Below are positions 36,650-47,778 of a stretch of DNA of 64,000 nucleotides, in pieces. This DNA is from Papaver somniferum (lineage: Eukaryota; Streptophyta; Magnoliopsida; Ranunculales; Papaveraceae): the NCBI RefSeq assembly GCF_003573695.1, contig NC_039362.1:16264063-16328062 (forward strand), given 5' to 3'. Position 1 is the first letter of the stretch, and each line of letters opens with the position of its first letter. Made by a program: the position numbers and the translations under genes. The notes beneath the pieces are model-generated. The model did no database searches. It had not been told where the DNA came from and saw only the letters and a list, made by a program, of their open reading frames with translations.

Positions 36650-37243
36650 ATGCCAATCCATGTACCCCGCGTCAACCTCACGAGGATTATCATACGAAGT
36701 TCTTAAACCATCTACATTCAATTTGTTTTCCTCCAACTTCTCTAAATATTTAAGGGTAGGTTCGGGTTCATATTTTGGACTTCATGAAGAAGTTGTGCTC
36801 TTAGTTCCATTAGCACCCTTTGGCAACATGAATTTTTTTTTGTCAAACAAGGGGATCTTTTGGGTGGATCCTAATTGATGGAGTACTCGTCGAGGATCGT
36901 ATATTACATAACCACCGGGATAAAATAATGGCTCATAATACATACCCACGACATGTCCTCATCTCAACAACTTCATCTTCTTCATCATCCTTCAAATATG
37001 GGTCAAAATCGACGTTATTGATACCAAATGAGTCTAAATTCTTTCTCAACCAAGCCAACAAATGTTCTTTATTCCTTTTCTTCATGTCCTTAAACTCGTA
37101 CCATTCTGTATTTGGAAGTGTATCAACCCAATCGACATACTTTTCACGTTTTTTTGGCCAATTCCAAAATCGCGAAATGGTCATATGCCCACACATACAT
37201 CCAAAAATAAAAAGGAAATGAAGTAATAGAAACAGAACTCTAT

Positions 37244-37440
37244 AACTTGTAAGGTTCGGCACAAAAATAAATAAATAAATAATATCAGCAGAACCTTCCA
37301 AATTTGGGAACTCGGTAGATTTCGGCTTATAAGGCTTATCAATTATAAGTCGAACCTAGATAATCACAAACCAAGCTCTTTAACATGTTAAGTTCGTCTC
37401 AAAATAAATAACCTTATAAGCCGAACCTGACACTGATGAT
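37244..37440. repeat. TTCGGC/GCCGAA motif cluster in a PMD-gene intron
   Basis: AAGGTTCGGCAC, AGCAGAACCTT, ATTTCGGCTTATAAGG, TTATAAGTCGAACCT, GTTAAGTTCGTCT and CCTTATAAGCCGAACCTG occur within 200 bp, in direct and inverted orientation. They lie between coding pieces of the PMD gene. Confidence 0.7.
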
Positions 37441-38884
37441 AGAAAAAAATTGCATTGCGTAATTTAGAGAATGAAAAAAATTGATATTGGATCGTCGAGA
37501 ATTACCCAAAGCATAATGAAGTTTCCTCCATTTTGTACTTTCCAACCTAGAGGTCGTCGCAATTTTTTCGAGTAGATAAGCTAGCGCAGCCATTCCCAAG
37601 CATACTGGTTAGCGGTGACAAGATCCTTTACCAATTGGCCATAATTAACATTCACCTTATTTTCGGTAATTAACATCTCTGCCCAGAGTATAAAGCAAGT
37701 ATGCAGTTCCAGTTTGCTTGACTTTGATCTCTTCCATTACCAACTCCTCATTCTTTACTTTCTATGTTGTTTTCTTAAATTCCTTTTTCAAGTTAGTAAG
37801 CTTGTTCTTCTTATTTATCACACCGCTTTCCTGAATACAATTTACATCTTTAACAGATCGACAAAACTCCAGTTTAGTCTTGTATTTATCCCAACCAAGA
37901 GTTTCATTGAACAACTTGTACAACTCATCCCAACTCATATCATAATAATTAGCATCCACACTTGCACCCCTCACTTTAAGGTCTGTAATCTTGTTTGCAT
38001 CATCAGGAGTGATGTTCATTTCTCCAAAAGGTGGCTGAAATGTGTAATCCTCTGTATAAAATCTTTAGATTAAGGCGGAGGCCGTCATTCTATTACATTC
38101 TTGATTCCATATTGAATCACTGCCCATAAAGCAGAGGATTTTAGCAAGCAACCACCACAGAAACCTCTTCAGACAATTTCCAATGCGCAGCCCTTTGGTG
38201 TCTCAATACTCGATCGGGTCACATCGTTGTGATTAAGAGTCTCACTAATTCTCTTTGCCCAAGATTCGGCGTAACCAATCAACATCTTTCCTCCATCTTT
38301 CGAAAGACCATGGGGCAAACCATCCTCTCGAGATAGAATTACGTTATCTTTATGAAAAATGTGTAAACCTGTAATCTGTGGTTCGTCAAGCTTCTTCTTT
38401 TTCTGGGGTTTTCGTTGAGGTTGTGGTTTTTCTTTATTAGCATCTTCGTCTTCATTATCATCTATTCCTTATTCTTTTCCTCCCACTATTACTTTGTCTT
38501 CTAAAGCGGCTTCTTTGTTAGTTCATCTACCTCTTGCTCCCAATTTTTTTGGTGCCTTCTCATCGAGGATCGAGAGTTTTATAAGTAGAAGGCGTTACGT
38601 CCATCTTCTTCCTCTTCTTAGATGCATTTTTCCTAAAAAAAGCATAAAACTTAATTAATACTTCGAACAACAAAGTAAAACGAACTATTTGAAATATGGA
38701 TTAATATGTAATAGCGTTAGTTAAGTGCCGTGCATTTTCTTCATCTTTGTTGTGCGATTTTGGACTTTATCGACCGACAAAGATGACGTAAATGCACAAC
38801 ACTAAACAAAAGTTATTATATGTCAATCTCTAAAAACATTAGCCAACCTCTATAACTGTCATTGTAAAAAATTGATAGAAAATC

Positions 38885-39225
38885 AATAAGTTCGGCTATC
38901 CCGACATATTAAATATGAGCCGAACTGATTAACAATCATTTGATTGCTAAACATAAAGAGTTTTTCGGCTTATAATAGAAAAAATCTTACCAGCCGAACC
39001 TCTACACTTATACAATTTACGAATTCTAAACAATATATATTCGGCTCAAAACTAATAGTATTGAATCAGCCGAACATCAAATGCGCCTCCTATATGTAAT
39101 TATGTTCGGCTGAAAATTGGTATTAGTTGTTAAGGCGAACTGTTCATACACAGTTTCATGGTGAAATTTCAAGAACAGTTCGGCGGAAAACTCGACTCAA
39201 TTATCAGCCGAACCAACTGCTTCAA
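38885..39225. repeat. GTTCGGCT/AGCCGAAC motif array in PMD-gene intron 1
   Basis: At least nine motif copies, mostly as inverted pairs 25-50 bp apart: AAGTTCGGCTATCC...TGAGCCGAACTG, TTTTCGGCTTATA...CCAGCCGAACCT, ATTCGGCTCAAA...TCAGCCGAACAT, TGTTCGGCTGAAA...AAGGCGAACTG, AGTTCGGCGGAAA...TCAGCCGAACC. All lie inside the 676-bp intron. Confidence 0.8.
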
Positions 39226-39430
39226 CCGTCAAAAACCCTATTTTTTCACGAATTAAACCTATTTTACCAATCAAAAACAACAATTAGAGATGGGTTTGTA
39301 GAACTTACTTTCTTATCCTCATTTCAGGAGTTGGTTCTTCATCCGGTTGAATTTCTGGTTGAATTTCAGTTTCTACGTCTTCATCGTCAATTGGAAGTCG
39401 TGAACAAGAGATTCGGCTGAAGAAGAGGAA

Positions 39431-39629
39431 AAAGAAACATTTAGATGAAACTGCTTTAGATTTTAAATTTTATGTTTTTATATTAAGAATATGGGTAGAT
39501 TAGTAATTCTCAAAGGTTTAAGGGTATATAGGTATGAACTACCCAATAGATACCCCTTATAAGGTCACCTTCAATGGGAAAATTGTTTTGTATGTCTTGG
39601 AATTTTTCAGTATGCCCTAAGATAGCACG
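39431..39629 (-). promoter_or_regulatory. Probable 5' end of the PMD-bearing element
   Basis: Upstream of exon 1 the minus strand has an AT-rich leader and then TATAAGGGGTATCTATTGGG with AAGGTGACCTTATAAGGGG further out. That is similar in style to the AGGGGTCACCCG start of the tandem-array insert. It may be the element terminus or promoter. No matching opposite terminus was found. Confidence 0.35.
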
Positions 39630-39764
39630 ATTTATAAAGGGGATATCAATCCTACTAAGTGCTGATACCATTTCATCGATCCAACGGTCAGGATCGGTGG
39701 GATCTTTTTTGTCCTATATGAAACGGTATCAGCACTTAATAGAACTGGTATCCCCTTTATAAAT
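39630..39764. mobile_element. Small hairpin MITE, 135 bp
   Basis: Left arm GATTTATAAAGGGGATATCA (39630 on) pairs with the right arm ending TATCCCCTTTATAAATC (39764). The arms are 41 bp with four mismatches and a 53-bp loop. The outer TTTATAAA is itself palindromic, so the duplication cannot be told from the arms. Confidence 0.8.
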
Positions 39765-40607
39765 CATGTAAGATAGGGTTCTTTTTAGTGAATCTGGTTT
39801 TACAATTTGTAGTGGGTGCAAGTGTAATTGAGCAAGTTTTCCATGAAGTAGTGGACTAGTGAGTGTAAGTTTTACATGAAACTAGGTATTGAACCTGAAG
39901 TTACGGAACACCACAAACTAAGAACAACAGGACTGGTTGCAAGTGATGTCAGGTCGGAACCGGACCTGTGCGATTGCCGCTTGGGTACTGCAGCGTTGGA
40001 AACTAGATGTAGAGCATGGATGAAATGTAACGGCTTGCATGTTTGGAAACTACTAAATGATGCTCTGATGCTCATGCTCATGAACCTCCTCCATGACAAG
40101 ATACGTCCCAGGTAATCTCAAATTCCAATTTGGTTAGATTTAGGAGGGTTCACTCAAATTGAAATGGCATCTCAAAATCTGAAAGGTATTTGTTTGAGGG
40201 TCCCTGAGAAAAGAATACAACCAAGTAATGTCTCTCTTCAGCTAACATTGGTTCAAAACTCCCAGATAATTCCAATTTCAGTTTTTTCCTTTTATTAGCT
40301 ATTACAGTATTATTTTTGGTATCAATTTCTATTTCTTCTCCATGTTGAGCTGCTGCTATTCTTTTGTATATCAGTTTGTGTTGCATTCTAATAATAATCT
40401 TTCTATTCAATTTTTGGTATCAATTTCACTGTAGGAAGTAACTAGCAGCTAGCTGCATCAACAATTATTTATCTTAAGTTACGGTGATGAGCATCATACA
40501 GCCCAACCGAATTGATATAACCACCATGTCCACGGATACTACCACTGACAGTGAAAAACAGAGCATGTAAAAGAAAAGATCGTGGTGATGCAAATACTCC
40601 AACTGTG
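39765..40607. other. Spacer with unsupported small frames
   Basis: A 79-codon frame (39876-40115, MKLGIEPEVTEHHKLRTTGL) and an 86-codon minus frame (40410-40150, MNRKIIIRMQHKLIYKRIAA) are open but show no known domain. A short duplicated GAGCATGTAAAAGAAA-like stretch lies before the F-box gene. I do not call a gene here. Confidence 0.3.
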
Positions 40608-41723
40608 ATGGAGAAGAAGAAAAGAGCATGTAGAAGAAAGACATAGACCTTCCTCATGATTTAATTATGGAAGAAATATGTCCTAGTCCCAATACTGCTA
40701 CTTTCTGGTCTGGTCTCCGAAACTCTGGTATATCTCGATTCATAATGATCATAAACGCTTAAGTTATTCTCATTTCCTTTAATCACAGAAACAGACCGGA
40801 GTTATCCTCAGTGTTTCGATGTCAGGGCTGCGGTTAATACGAAGACTGGTGATCGGTGTCACTTTTTCAAAATTACTACTGTACTCTACTCTCATGACAA
40901 TGTGCTAAGGTTTGAAAGGTTTCGAACTGGTCTTACTCATCCTTATATAGGGGAACTGGTTGGTTACTGTAATGGTCTACCTTGTATGGCACTAGTGGCA
41001 CAACTGGTTACACAAACAGGGACGGTTATCTCTATTATCTTTTATCCAGCATTTGTTGGGAAATGCATCTCCAATGCATACATCATCTGTCACGGATTCG
41101 GGTTCGATTCCTTGGCAATTGAGTCCAAGTTTGGTAAGTATTTTCTGTACTGCTCGAAAGGAGCTTAACTTTGTGGTATTTACATTGGGAACTAAATCAT
41201 GGAGAGACGTCACTGCTGCTGCTGTTGTTGTAAAGTTCATTTGTACGTATGAAGGATGAAGTGAAGGAAGTGTGGGTTAAGGAGGAGAGTTTTGATGTTC
41301 GTACTTCGTATAGGTTCTACCAGCACATGGCTGGGTCATCTGGGTCACCTGGCACCAGATCCCTGCTGTTTTTGCTTCAGCGATACAAGTGCGCCACCTG
41401 CTCGTATCTTCAGTTTCTCGGACCAGATGTTACTTTACTGGTTCAATGGGAATTATCTCCAAGTTTGCTACATGCGTTCTGGAAGACATCAGCTTGTACT
41501 GCCTGGTTTTTATAATGAGGATCGTTTCTTTCAAGGTAAGATGAAAGAACCGCGGCACATCTTTATTTCTGGTGATGATGATTGCTCCAATATGGATTAT
41601 GAGCTGCACCGTCATGAGGACAACTTCCTTTCTCTGCACACCTTCATACCAGAAGGAGTGGCAGGAGTTGATGCTGATGTTTTTTGTGAGTTAGCTTTGA
41701 AGAGACAAGACGGTCCATGTTAG
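40608..41723 (+). pseudogene. F-box protein with F-box-associated domain, decayed
   Basis: It starts MEKKKRACRRK (ATG 40608), then after a frameshift DIDLPHDLIMEEI, the first half of an F-box. The associated domain follows: CFDVRAAVNTKTGDRCHFFK, LVGYCNGLPCMA and HGFGFDSLAIESKFGKYF in one frame, VFTLGTKSWRDV in the next, then VWVKEESFDVR. The last frame has FSFSDQMLLYWFNGNYL and ends LKRQDGPC at 41723. F-box proteins are substrate adaptors of SCF ubiquitin ligases. At least four frameshifts and loss of the second half of the F-box make this copy non-functional. It is the only host-type gene I recognise outside the repeats. Confidence 0.75.
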
Positions 41724-43376
41724 GGATGTGTGTCCATCTACAGAGGTTCAAGAATGCTGTATCCTCAGTTTCCTAGTTAAGTATTAGAGTTACCGGCATG
41801 CTTGTTTCACACTTGTCTTCTTCAATGCCCCAATTTTACAGTCTAGCCCAAATATAAAGACAACAAGAGATGCAACTTGCACTTAGTCTGTTGCGTATGA
41901 TTTCGTTTTGTTGTTTTAAAATTTATTATAAATGGGAAGAAAATAACAGTGACAGTTGAACTACCGTATTTACAATGGCAACAAGCTTCTAGTTTAGCCA
42001 CTTCGGATTCAAAATATTTGCTCTTATCCACCGCTTAGACAACCCCCATTATTGATTTTGATTGCTAAATTATTTACACTTGTGATGTTTTTACCAACGC
42101 CTCTCTGTATTACATGAACTCGGATTGGATCCCAGGAAGTGATTCTCCTTTTTCTTTATATATCATTCATTATACTGAAAAAGAAATCAAAAAAGTTTAA
42201 CAACTCGTAATCATCTTTCCTAGTGAAACAACAACAACAATTGGGAGACGTCAATTTAGCTAAAGTGACCCAATTAGGAGGAGCCCAAGTGGTCGAGTTG
42301 GGGGGTCAGTGATGTAAGATGGAAAAAAGTTCAATGTGATCTTTAGGGTCTCATTCACTCTCACCACCATATGATACGAGTAGAATGCAGTAGATTCAGA
42401 ATTGACAATTGACACCAACACTTGACAACATATAACATGATTAAAATTCAAAGAGCTACTTGAAATTTAGTCCAAGTTTAATTTCGACTCTTTTTTCTTG
42501 AGAAATGATCAACAAATTAATTCAGATGGTTTGAACTATAAATTTAAGTACAAACAGGCAAGTCCATTTCTCAATCAATCATAGACACAAAACTTATAGT
42601 AGTATAAATCAAGGTGGATAAGAACGGGGGCGTATAAGCATTACGTGGTCCAAACTAGGTCACATTCCAAGATCTACAAAATCAAAATTTTATATTCATG
42701 GAGAACAAGAAAACGATAGATACCCCCCTAATCAACATGGTTTCCATTTTCTTAAATTGACAGATCATTTTTGGATAAAGGAAACTCAGCAGTATACGAC
42801 TAAACGCCATAGACTACTGTTACGTGCCAAAGCACGTTTACATGACGTTTCAATATCATAATAATCTACTACACCAGTTGGGTAAGCACCCCTCATCATT
42901 TTTGTAGTTTGTTTTAGTGGAATCATTAGCTAAGCCATGTTTTAGTGTCCCGTTTTAAAATGTATGCTCGATCATAATCATCATTAATTGCTATGTGACA
43001 TCAAGCTGTACCAGTGTGTGTATATATGTTAATATTTTAGATGTAGGCGGGCTATTAAATTCTCCTGGAAATGGCTGGAAAAAGTTGATATCGCTTTAAG
43101 ATGACATTAACCAAGATTGTTGATAGGGTACCAAATTATTTGGGATGTACCAATATACATGCAGGACAAAAGTTCATATCGGTAAGGAATTGATACACTC
43201 TCAAGCAATTTGATACCCCTATTAGCAGTCTTCACATTAACGGTTAAGAAGACCATATCCAATTTGAATTTCTTAGTAAGTTTTCTTGTGAACAAGAATA
43301 AGGGTCAAGGAGCCGACTCAAGTCAGGAAGACGTTTAAATTTCCAAATCCTAATTTGGGTTATTCCAATCCTTGAA
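41724..43376. other. Unassigned intergenic sequence left of the tandem array
   Basis: AT-rich, with short frames on both strands but no recognisable domain. A small hairpin CGTGCCAAAGCACG lies near 42824. The last bases (TTGGGTTATTCCAATCC) are single-copy sequence that abuts the first array unit. Confidence 0.35.
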
Positions 43377-43462
43377 TTAGAAACTTGAGAATAAAGAGAC
43401 GTCCTCTGACTCTCTTTTATGTATTCAATTCAATTTCCAAGAGTCAGTTTCTTGTGTTAATT

Positions 43463-43648
43463 ATGAGACACAGACAATCTTTGATGAAGAATTTTGTTTG
43501 TTGGGACGTTTCTAAATGCGGCTTCATTTATAGAAGATAGACTTACAGAGAGGATAATGAGAGAAGGAATGAATCATATCCACGTCAACACAGTTCAGTT
43601 TCTCTCCGAGGCCAGCATTGAATTGGCATGGATGGATTTTGTTAGTTA
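43463..43648 (+). pseudogene. Gene-like fragment in the flank segment of each unit (also near 45707, 47950, 50190, 52442)
   Basis: The frame MRHRQSLMKNFVCWDVSKCG is followed, after an ATAG insertion that breaks the frame in four of five copies, by REGMNHIHVNTVQFL and IELAWMDFVS then TAA. The copy in unit 3 lacks ATAG and reads through (47950-48132). It could be the last exon and 3' untranslated region of a local gene. The family is not recognised. Confidence 0.35.
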
Positions 43649-43889
43649 AGTTCTTTTTGCATTTATGTCTCAACTCTAGTTGTAATATTCTACAGTATTA
43701 TTTATTTATTTATTATATGGAATTATTTTTTTATATAGTAATAAGAATATTGCCACTTTTTTTGCCTCGCGTTTTTAGGGGTCACCCGAAAGGATTTAGG
43801 GGCCATCAATTTATACCCAGCCAAAGACTCTAGTTAAGGGAAACCCTATATGATATTGAAGTTACATAAATGTCCTTCTGGTAAAACTG

Positions 43890-43897
43890 TATAAAAA
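43890..43897 (+). promoter_or_regulatory. TATA box, array gene 1
   Basis: TATAAAAA in AACTGTATAAAAACC lies 168 bp before the ATG. It is followed by a TC-rich leader (CAACTCTTCTTCTTCC) typical of plant transcription starts. Confidence 0.7.
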
Positions 43898-44057
43898 CCA
43901 AATCAAAAAAAATTCTACTCATTTCAACTCTTCTTCTTCCAGTTTCATATTATCTTCCGATTGTGGAAGAAAAAAAAACTTTCCCTCGTTCTTGTGTTAA
44001 ACCGAAACATCGCTGCGAATCGTAAAATCAAAACATCGTCGATTCGTTTATAAAACA

Positions 44058-45534
44058 ATGGATAAGGGAAATGAAACCCACAGACCTAGAACCAAAAACG
44101 TTGCTCGGGGTATCGATCCAAAGATTGGGATTTTAGCAAGAAATAAAGAAATTGTTGCTGCAAATGAAGAAGAACGCGAAGAAGAAGTACCCGTCGATGT
44201 AGTCGGTGGTGGCGATTCCGATAGTCAAACACTTCGTCAACTTCAAATAGCCCCAATTAGGTAAGAATCTATCATTTTTGGGGTTTATTTCGCTTTAATT
44301 CGACGAATCGAGAAAAAAAAATTCTAGGGTTTTCGGTTATTTATCCAGATTCGGGCGATATTCATGCTTATTTACTTCCGAATGTAGTCGTGTTCTTCAT
44401 TTCTCAAGAACATCGACAGTATTCGGGAGAAATATTTTATGGTTATCGGCCGAATATTGTTGGCCATATCTTCCTGGATACAAACTGGTAATAATCGGTA
44501 GTTTAATGAATTTTTTGGCTCCCGAATATATTTAAGTAGACACACAGTATTCAGAAGTACACTCACTACCGAATATATATATATTGAAAAAATCTCAAAA
44601 TTTCTGATATAGGAAAAATCCCATTTTGGGGCCAGTATTTATTCGGAAGACAATATAATGTTTTATACCTCCGATTGTGTAGGATAAAATTTTAGAGTTT
44701 CTGAACTCCAGTTGATGAATATTCGGTTGTAAACATGTTTAAATATATTCCGATTGTTTTTCATTCGGGAAAATATGTGTCTTCTTACTTCCGAATTTGT
44801 TCATTCGGGTTATAGTTGTGTACTTTGTCTTCCGATTGTGTAGGATGAAAAATTTAGAGCTTCTGAACTCCAATTGATGCATATTCGGTTGTAAATATGT
44901 TTACTTAGCTTTCGATTGTTTTGTATTCGGGAACAGTATGTGTCTTCTTACGTCCGAATGTGTACATTCGGGTTATATTTCCATACTTTGTCTTCCGATT
45001 GTATAGTTTGTAATATTGTTCCTTTCTTTGTTGTTTAGACAAAGTCGAGAAAGGAGGAAGAAAGTGACAGCTAGTGCTAGGAGGGAAAGGAGTGCCAAAG
45101 ATAATTCAAGTGCTCAACAAAGCTTACAAGAACAAAGCAGTCAACAAGGAGTGCAACCAAGTGCTGAACAAAGTGTAGAACAACAAGGCAGTGAACAAGG
45201 GGTGCAACCAAGTGTTGAACAAGCCGCTCAACAAAGTGCAGAACCAACTGCTCCACAAGTTACACCCCACCATGAAATTGAACCAGTTGATCCAGTGCCA
45301 AGAGTAGAAGAAGAAGGACAACCAAGTGGTACCCAAAAAGCCAAAAAAGGAAAAGATGGTGTAAAGAAGGATATTGCTAAGAAAGCATCACATCTTGTCC
45401 CTCAGCACTTGAAGAAGAAGGGTATTCCAGCAGGCACAATCCTTGGACTACCGTTGGATGGAGGAAAATTGCTATTTGGATACAAAGATTCATGGACCAG
45501 AGAAATATACGAAATCGAGATAATAAAATTATAA
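44058..45534 (+). CDS. Array gene 1: PMD-element head protein, two exons
   Basis: Exon 1 is 44058-44260, the intron 44261-45038 (GTAAGAATC...TTGTTTAG) and exon 2 45039-45534. Splicing joins ATTAG to ACAAAG and keeps frame, giving 232 residues. Order: basic start (MDKGNETHRPRTKNVARG), acidic EEEREEEVPVDVVGGG, basic RQSRERRKK, a Gln/Ser/Glu-rich repeat-like middle (EQSSQQGVQPSAEQ, EQGVQPSVEQ), Lys-rich KAKKGKDGVKK, and the C-terminal LPLDGGKLLFGYKDSWTREI. That last motif and the intron position and phase (2) match the PMD gene at 38.2-39.4 kb. The PMD domain itself is absent. It differs from the other copies at DPKIGILARN and QIAPIR. It has its own TATA box. Function unknown; nuclear location is plausible from the basic stretches. 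Confidence 0.75.
44261..45038 (+). repeat. Intron packed with ATTCGG/CCGAAT motifs (array gene 1; same in genes 2-4)
   Basis: Within 778 bp there are roughly 20 short motifs: TTCGGGCGATATTC, TTCCGAATG, TATTCGGGAG, GGCCGAATATTG, CCCGAATATA, ATTCGGAAGAC, CTCCGATTGTG, ATTCGGTTGTAAAC and ATTCGGGTTATA, in both orientations. Longer pieces also repeat in the intron, such as GAGCTTCTGAACTCC/GAGTTTCTGAACTCC and ATATTCGGTTGTAAA. Confidence 0.8.
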
Positions 45535-46130
45535 TTTTTTATTAATGTATTGTCTATGTGTTATATATCGTAATTTTGTATTAAGGATTTTTCATGTACT
45601 TTAATAGGATTTTTTTAATCTACTTTAGAAACTTGAGAATAAAGAGACGTCCTCTGACTCTCTTTTATGTATTCAATTCAATTTCCAAGAGTTTCTTGTG
45701 TTAATTATGAGACACAGACAATCTTTGATGAAGAATTTTGTTTGTTGGGACGTTTCTAAATGCGGCTTCATTTATAGAAGATAGACTTACAGAGAGGATA
45801 ATGAGAGAAGGAATGAATCATATCCACGTCAACACAGTTCAGTTTCTCTCCGAGGCCAGCATTGAATTGGCATGGATGGATTTTGTTAGTTAAGTTCTTT
45901 TTGCATTTATGTCTCAACTCTAGTTGTAATATTCTACAGTATTATTTATTTTTTTATATGGAATTATTTTTTTATATAGTAATAAGAATATTGCCACTTT
46001 TTTTGCCTCGCGTTTTTAGGGGTCACCCGAAAGGATTTAGGGGCCATCAATTTATACCCAGCCAAAGACTCTAGTTAAGGGAAACCCTATATGATATTGA
46101 AGTTACATAAATGTCCTTCTGGTAAAACTG

Positions 46131-46138
46131 TATAAAAA
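46131..46138 (+). promoter_or_regulatory. TATA box, array gene 2
   Basis: TATAAAAA, 168 bp before the ATG as in the other units. Confidence 0.7.
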
Positions 46139-46298
46139 CCAAATCAAAAAAAATTCTACTCATTTCAACTCTTCTTCTTCCAGTTTCATATTATCTTCCG
46201 ATTGTGGAAGAAAAAAAAAATTTCCCTCGTTCTTGTGTTCAACCGAAACATCGCCGCGAATCGTAAAATCAAAACATCGTCGATTCGTTTATAAAACA

Positions 46299-47778
46299 AT
46301 GGATAAGGGAAATGAAACCCACAGACCTAGAACCAAAACGTTGCTCGGGGTATCGATCCAAAGATTTGGATTTTAGAAAGAAATAAAGAAATTATTGTTG
46401 CAAATGAAGAAGAACGCGAAGAAGAAGTACCCGTCGAAGTAGTCGGTGGTGGCGATTCCGATAGTCAAACACTTCGTCAACTTCAAATGACCCCAATTAG
46501 GTAAGAATCTATCATTTTTGGGGTTTATTTCGCTTTAATTTGACGAATCGAGAAAAAAAATTTCTAGGGTTTTCGGTTTTTTATCCAGATTCGGGCGATA
46601 TTCATGGTTATTTACTTCCGAATGTAGTCGTGTTCTTCATTTCTCAAGAACATCGACAGTATTCGGGAGAAATATTTGATGGTTATCGACCGAATATTGT
46701 TGGCCATATCTTCCTGGATACAAACTGGTAATAATCGGTAGTTTAATGAATTTTTTGGCTCCCGAATATATTTAATTAGACACACAGTATTCGGAAGTAC
46801 ACTCACTACCGAATATATATATATATTGAAAAAATCTCAAAATTTTTGATATAGGAAAAATCTCATTTTGGGGCCAGTATTTATTCGGAAGACAATATAA
46901 TGTTTTATACCTCCGATTGCGTAGGATAAAATTTTAGAGTTTCTGAACTCCAGTTGACGAATATTCGGTTGTAAACATGTTTAAATATATTCCGATTGTT
47001 TTTCATTCGGGAAAAATATGTGTCTTCTTACTTCCAAATTTGTTTATTCGGGTTATAGTTGTGTATTTTGTCTTTCGATTGTGTAGGATGAAAAATTTAG
47101 AGCTTCTGAACTCCAATTGATGCATATTCGGTTGTAAATATGTTTAGTTATCTTTCGATTGTTTTGTATTCGGGAACAGTATGTGTCTTCTTACGTCTGA
47201 ATGTGTACATTCGGGTTATATTTCCATAATTTGTCTTCCGATTTTATAGTTTGTAAATATTGTTCCTTTCTTTGTTGTTTAGACAAAGTCGAGAAAGGAG
47301 GAAGAAAGTGACAGCTAGTGCTAGGAGGGAAAGGAGTGCCAAAGATAATTCAAGTGCTCAACAAAGCTTAAAAGAACAAAGCAGCCAACAAGGAGTGCAA
47401 CCAAGTGCTGAACAAAGTGTAGAACAACAAGGCAGTGAACAAGGGGTGCAACCAAGTGTTGAACAAGCCGCTCAACAAAGTGCAGAACCAACTGCTCCAC
47501 AAGTTACACCCCACCATGAAATTGAACCAGTTGATCCAGTGCCAAGAGTAGAAGAAGAAGGACAACCAAGTGGTACCCAAAAAGCCAAAAAAGGAAAAGA
47601 TGGTGTAAAGAAGGATATTGCTAAGAAAGCATCACATCTTGTCCCTCAGCACTTGAAGAAGAAGGGTATTCCAGCAGGCACAATCCTTGGACTACCGGTG
47701 GATGGAGGAAAATTGCTATTTGGATACAAAGATTCATGGACCAGAGAAATATACGAAATCGAGATAATAAAATTATAA
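46299..47778 (+). pseudogene. Array gene 2: frameshifted exon 1
   Basis: Same layout as gene 1: exon 1 46299-46500, intron 46501-47282, exon 2 47283-47778. One A is missing from the A-run in AGAACCAAAACG (four A instead of five, near 46337), so exon 1 is 202 nt and shifts frame after about 13 codons. Exon 2 is intact and identical in protein to genes 3 and 4 (PVDGGKLLFGYKDSW). This is the only clear inactivating change in the array. Confidence 0.75.

Larger units (their letters stand above)
32400..39430 (-). pseudogene. PMD gene of a MULE-like element, split by a copia retrotransposon
   Basis: Exon 1 (to 39309) ends in acidic EIQPDEEPTPEMRIRK. A 676-bp GT-AG intron (39308-38633) follows. Exon 2 starts with NASKKRKKMDVTPSTYK and carries DGGKMLIGYAESWAKRI (about 38290-38240). 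The PMD core is at 38060-37760: FGEMNITPDDANKITDLKV and YYDMSWDELYKLFNETLGWD. Further parts are FWNWPKKREKYVDW, YVIYDPRRVLHQLG and GYMDW, where a retroelement enters at 36650; the frame resumes at 32568 with YKQISHPLNI. Stops and frameshifts are present (near 38560 and 38180-38060). PMD genes are known passengers of MULEs. The convergent FAR1-type transposase beside it supports that setting. Confidence 0.75.

Noticed and set aside
38885..39225. CACTA/Spm identity for the PMD element because of subterminal-style motifs
   Set aside because: No CACTA termini or TNPD-type transposase were found. The neighbouring transposase is FAR1/MULE type.
41095..41115. GGGTTCGATTCC resembles a tRNA B box
   Set aside because: No A box or cloverleaf at the right distance. 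The sequence is part of the F-box-associated coding frame (GFGFDSLA).
42256..42310. GGAGGAGCCCAAGTGGTCGAGTTGGGG as a possible tRNA-Ser or tRNA-Leu 5' half
   Set aside because: AAGTGGTCGAG is reminiscent of a D-arm, but no anticodon stem, B box or 3' half follows.
45124..45336. 70-codon minus-strand frame repeated in every array unit
   Set aside because: Mirror of the exon 2 coding strand; its Trp/Phe-rich composition is the reverse complement of Gln/Lys/Glu codons.
46540..46731. 63-codon frame in the array intron, present in copies 2-4
   Set aside because: It lies wholly inside the GT-AG intron, starts without an ATG, is broken in copy 1 and is conserved only because the copies are young.
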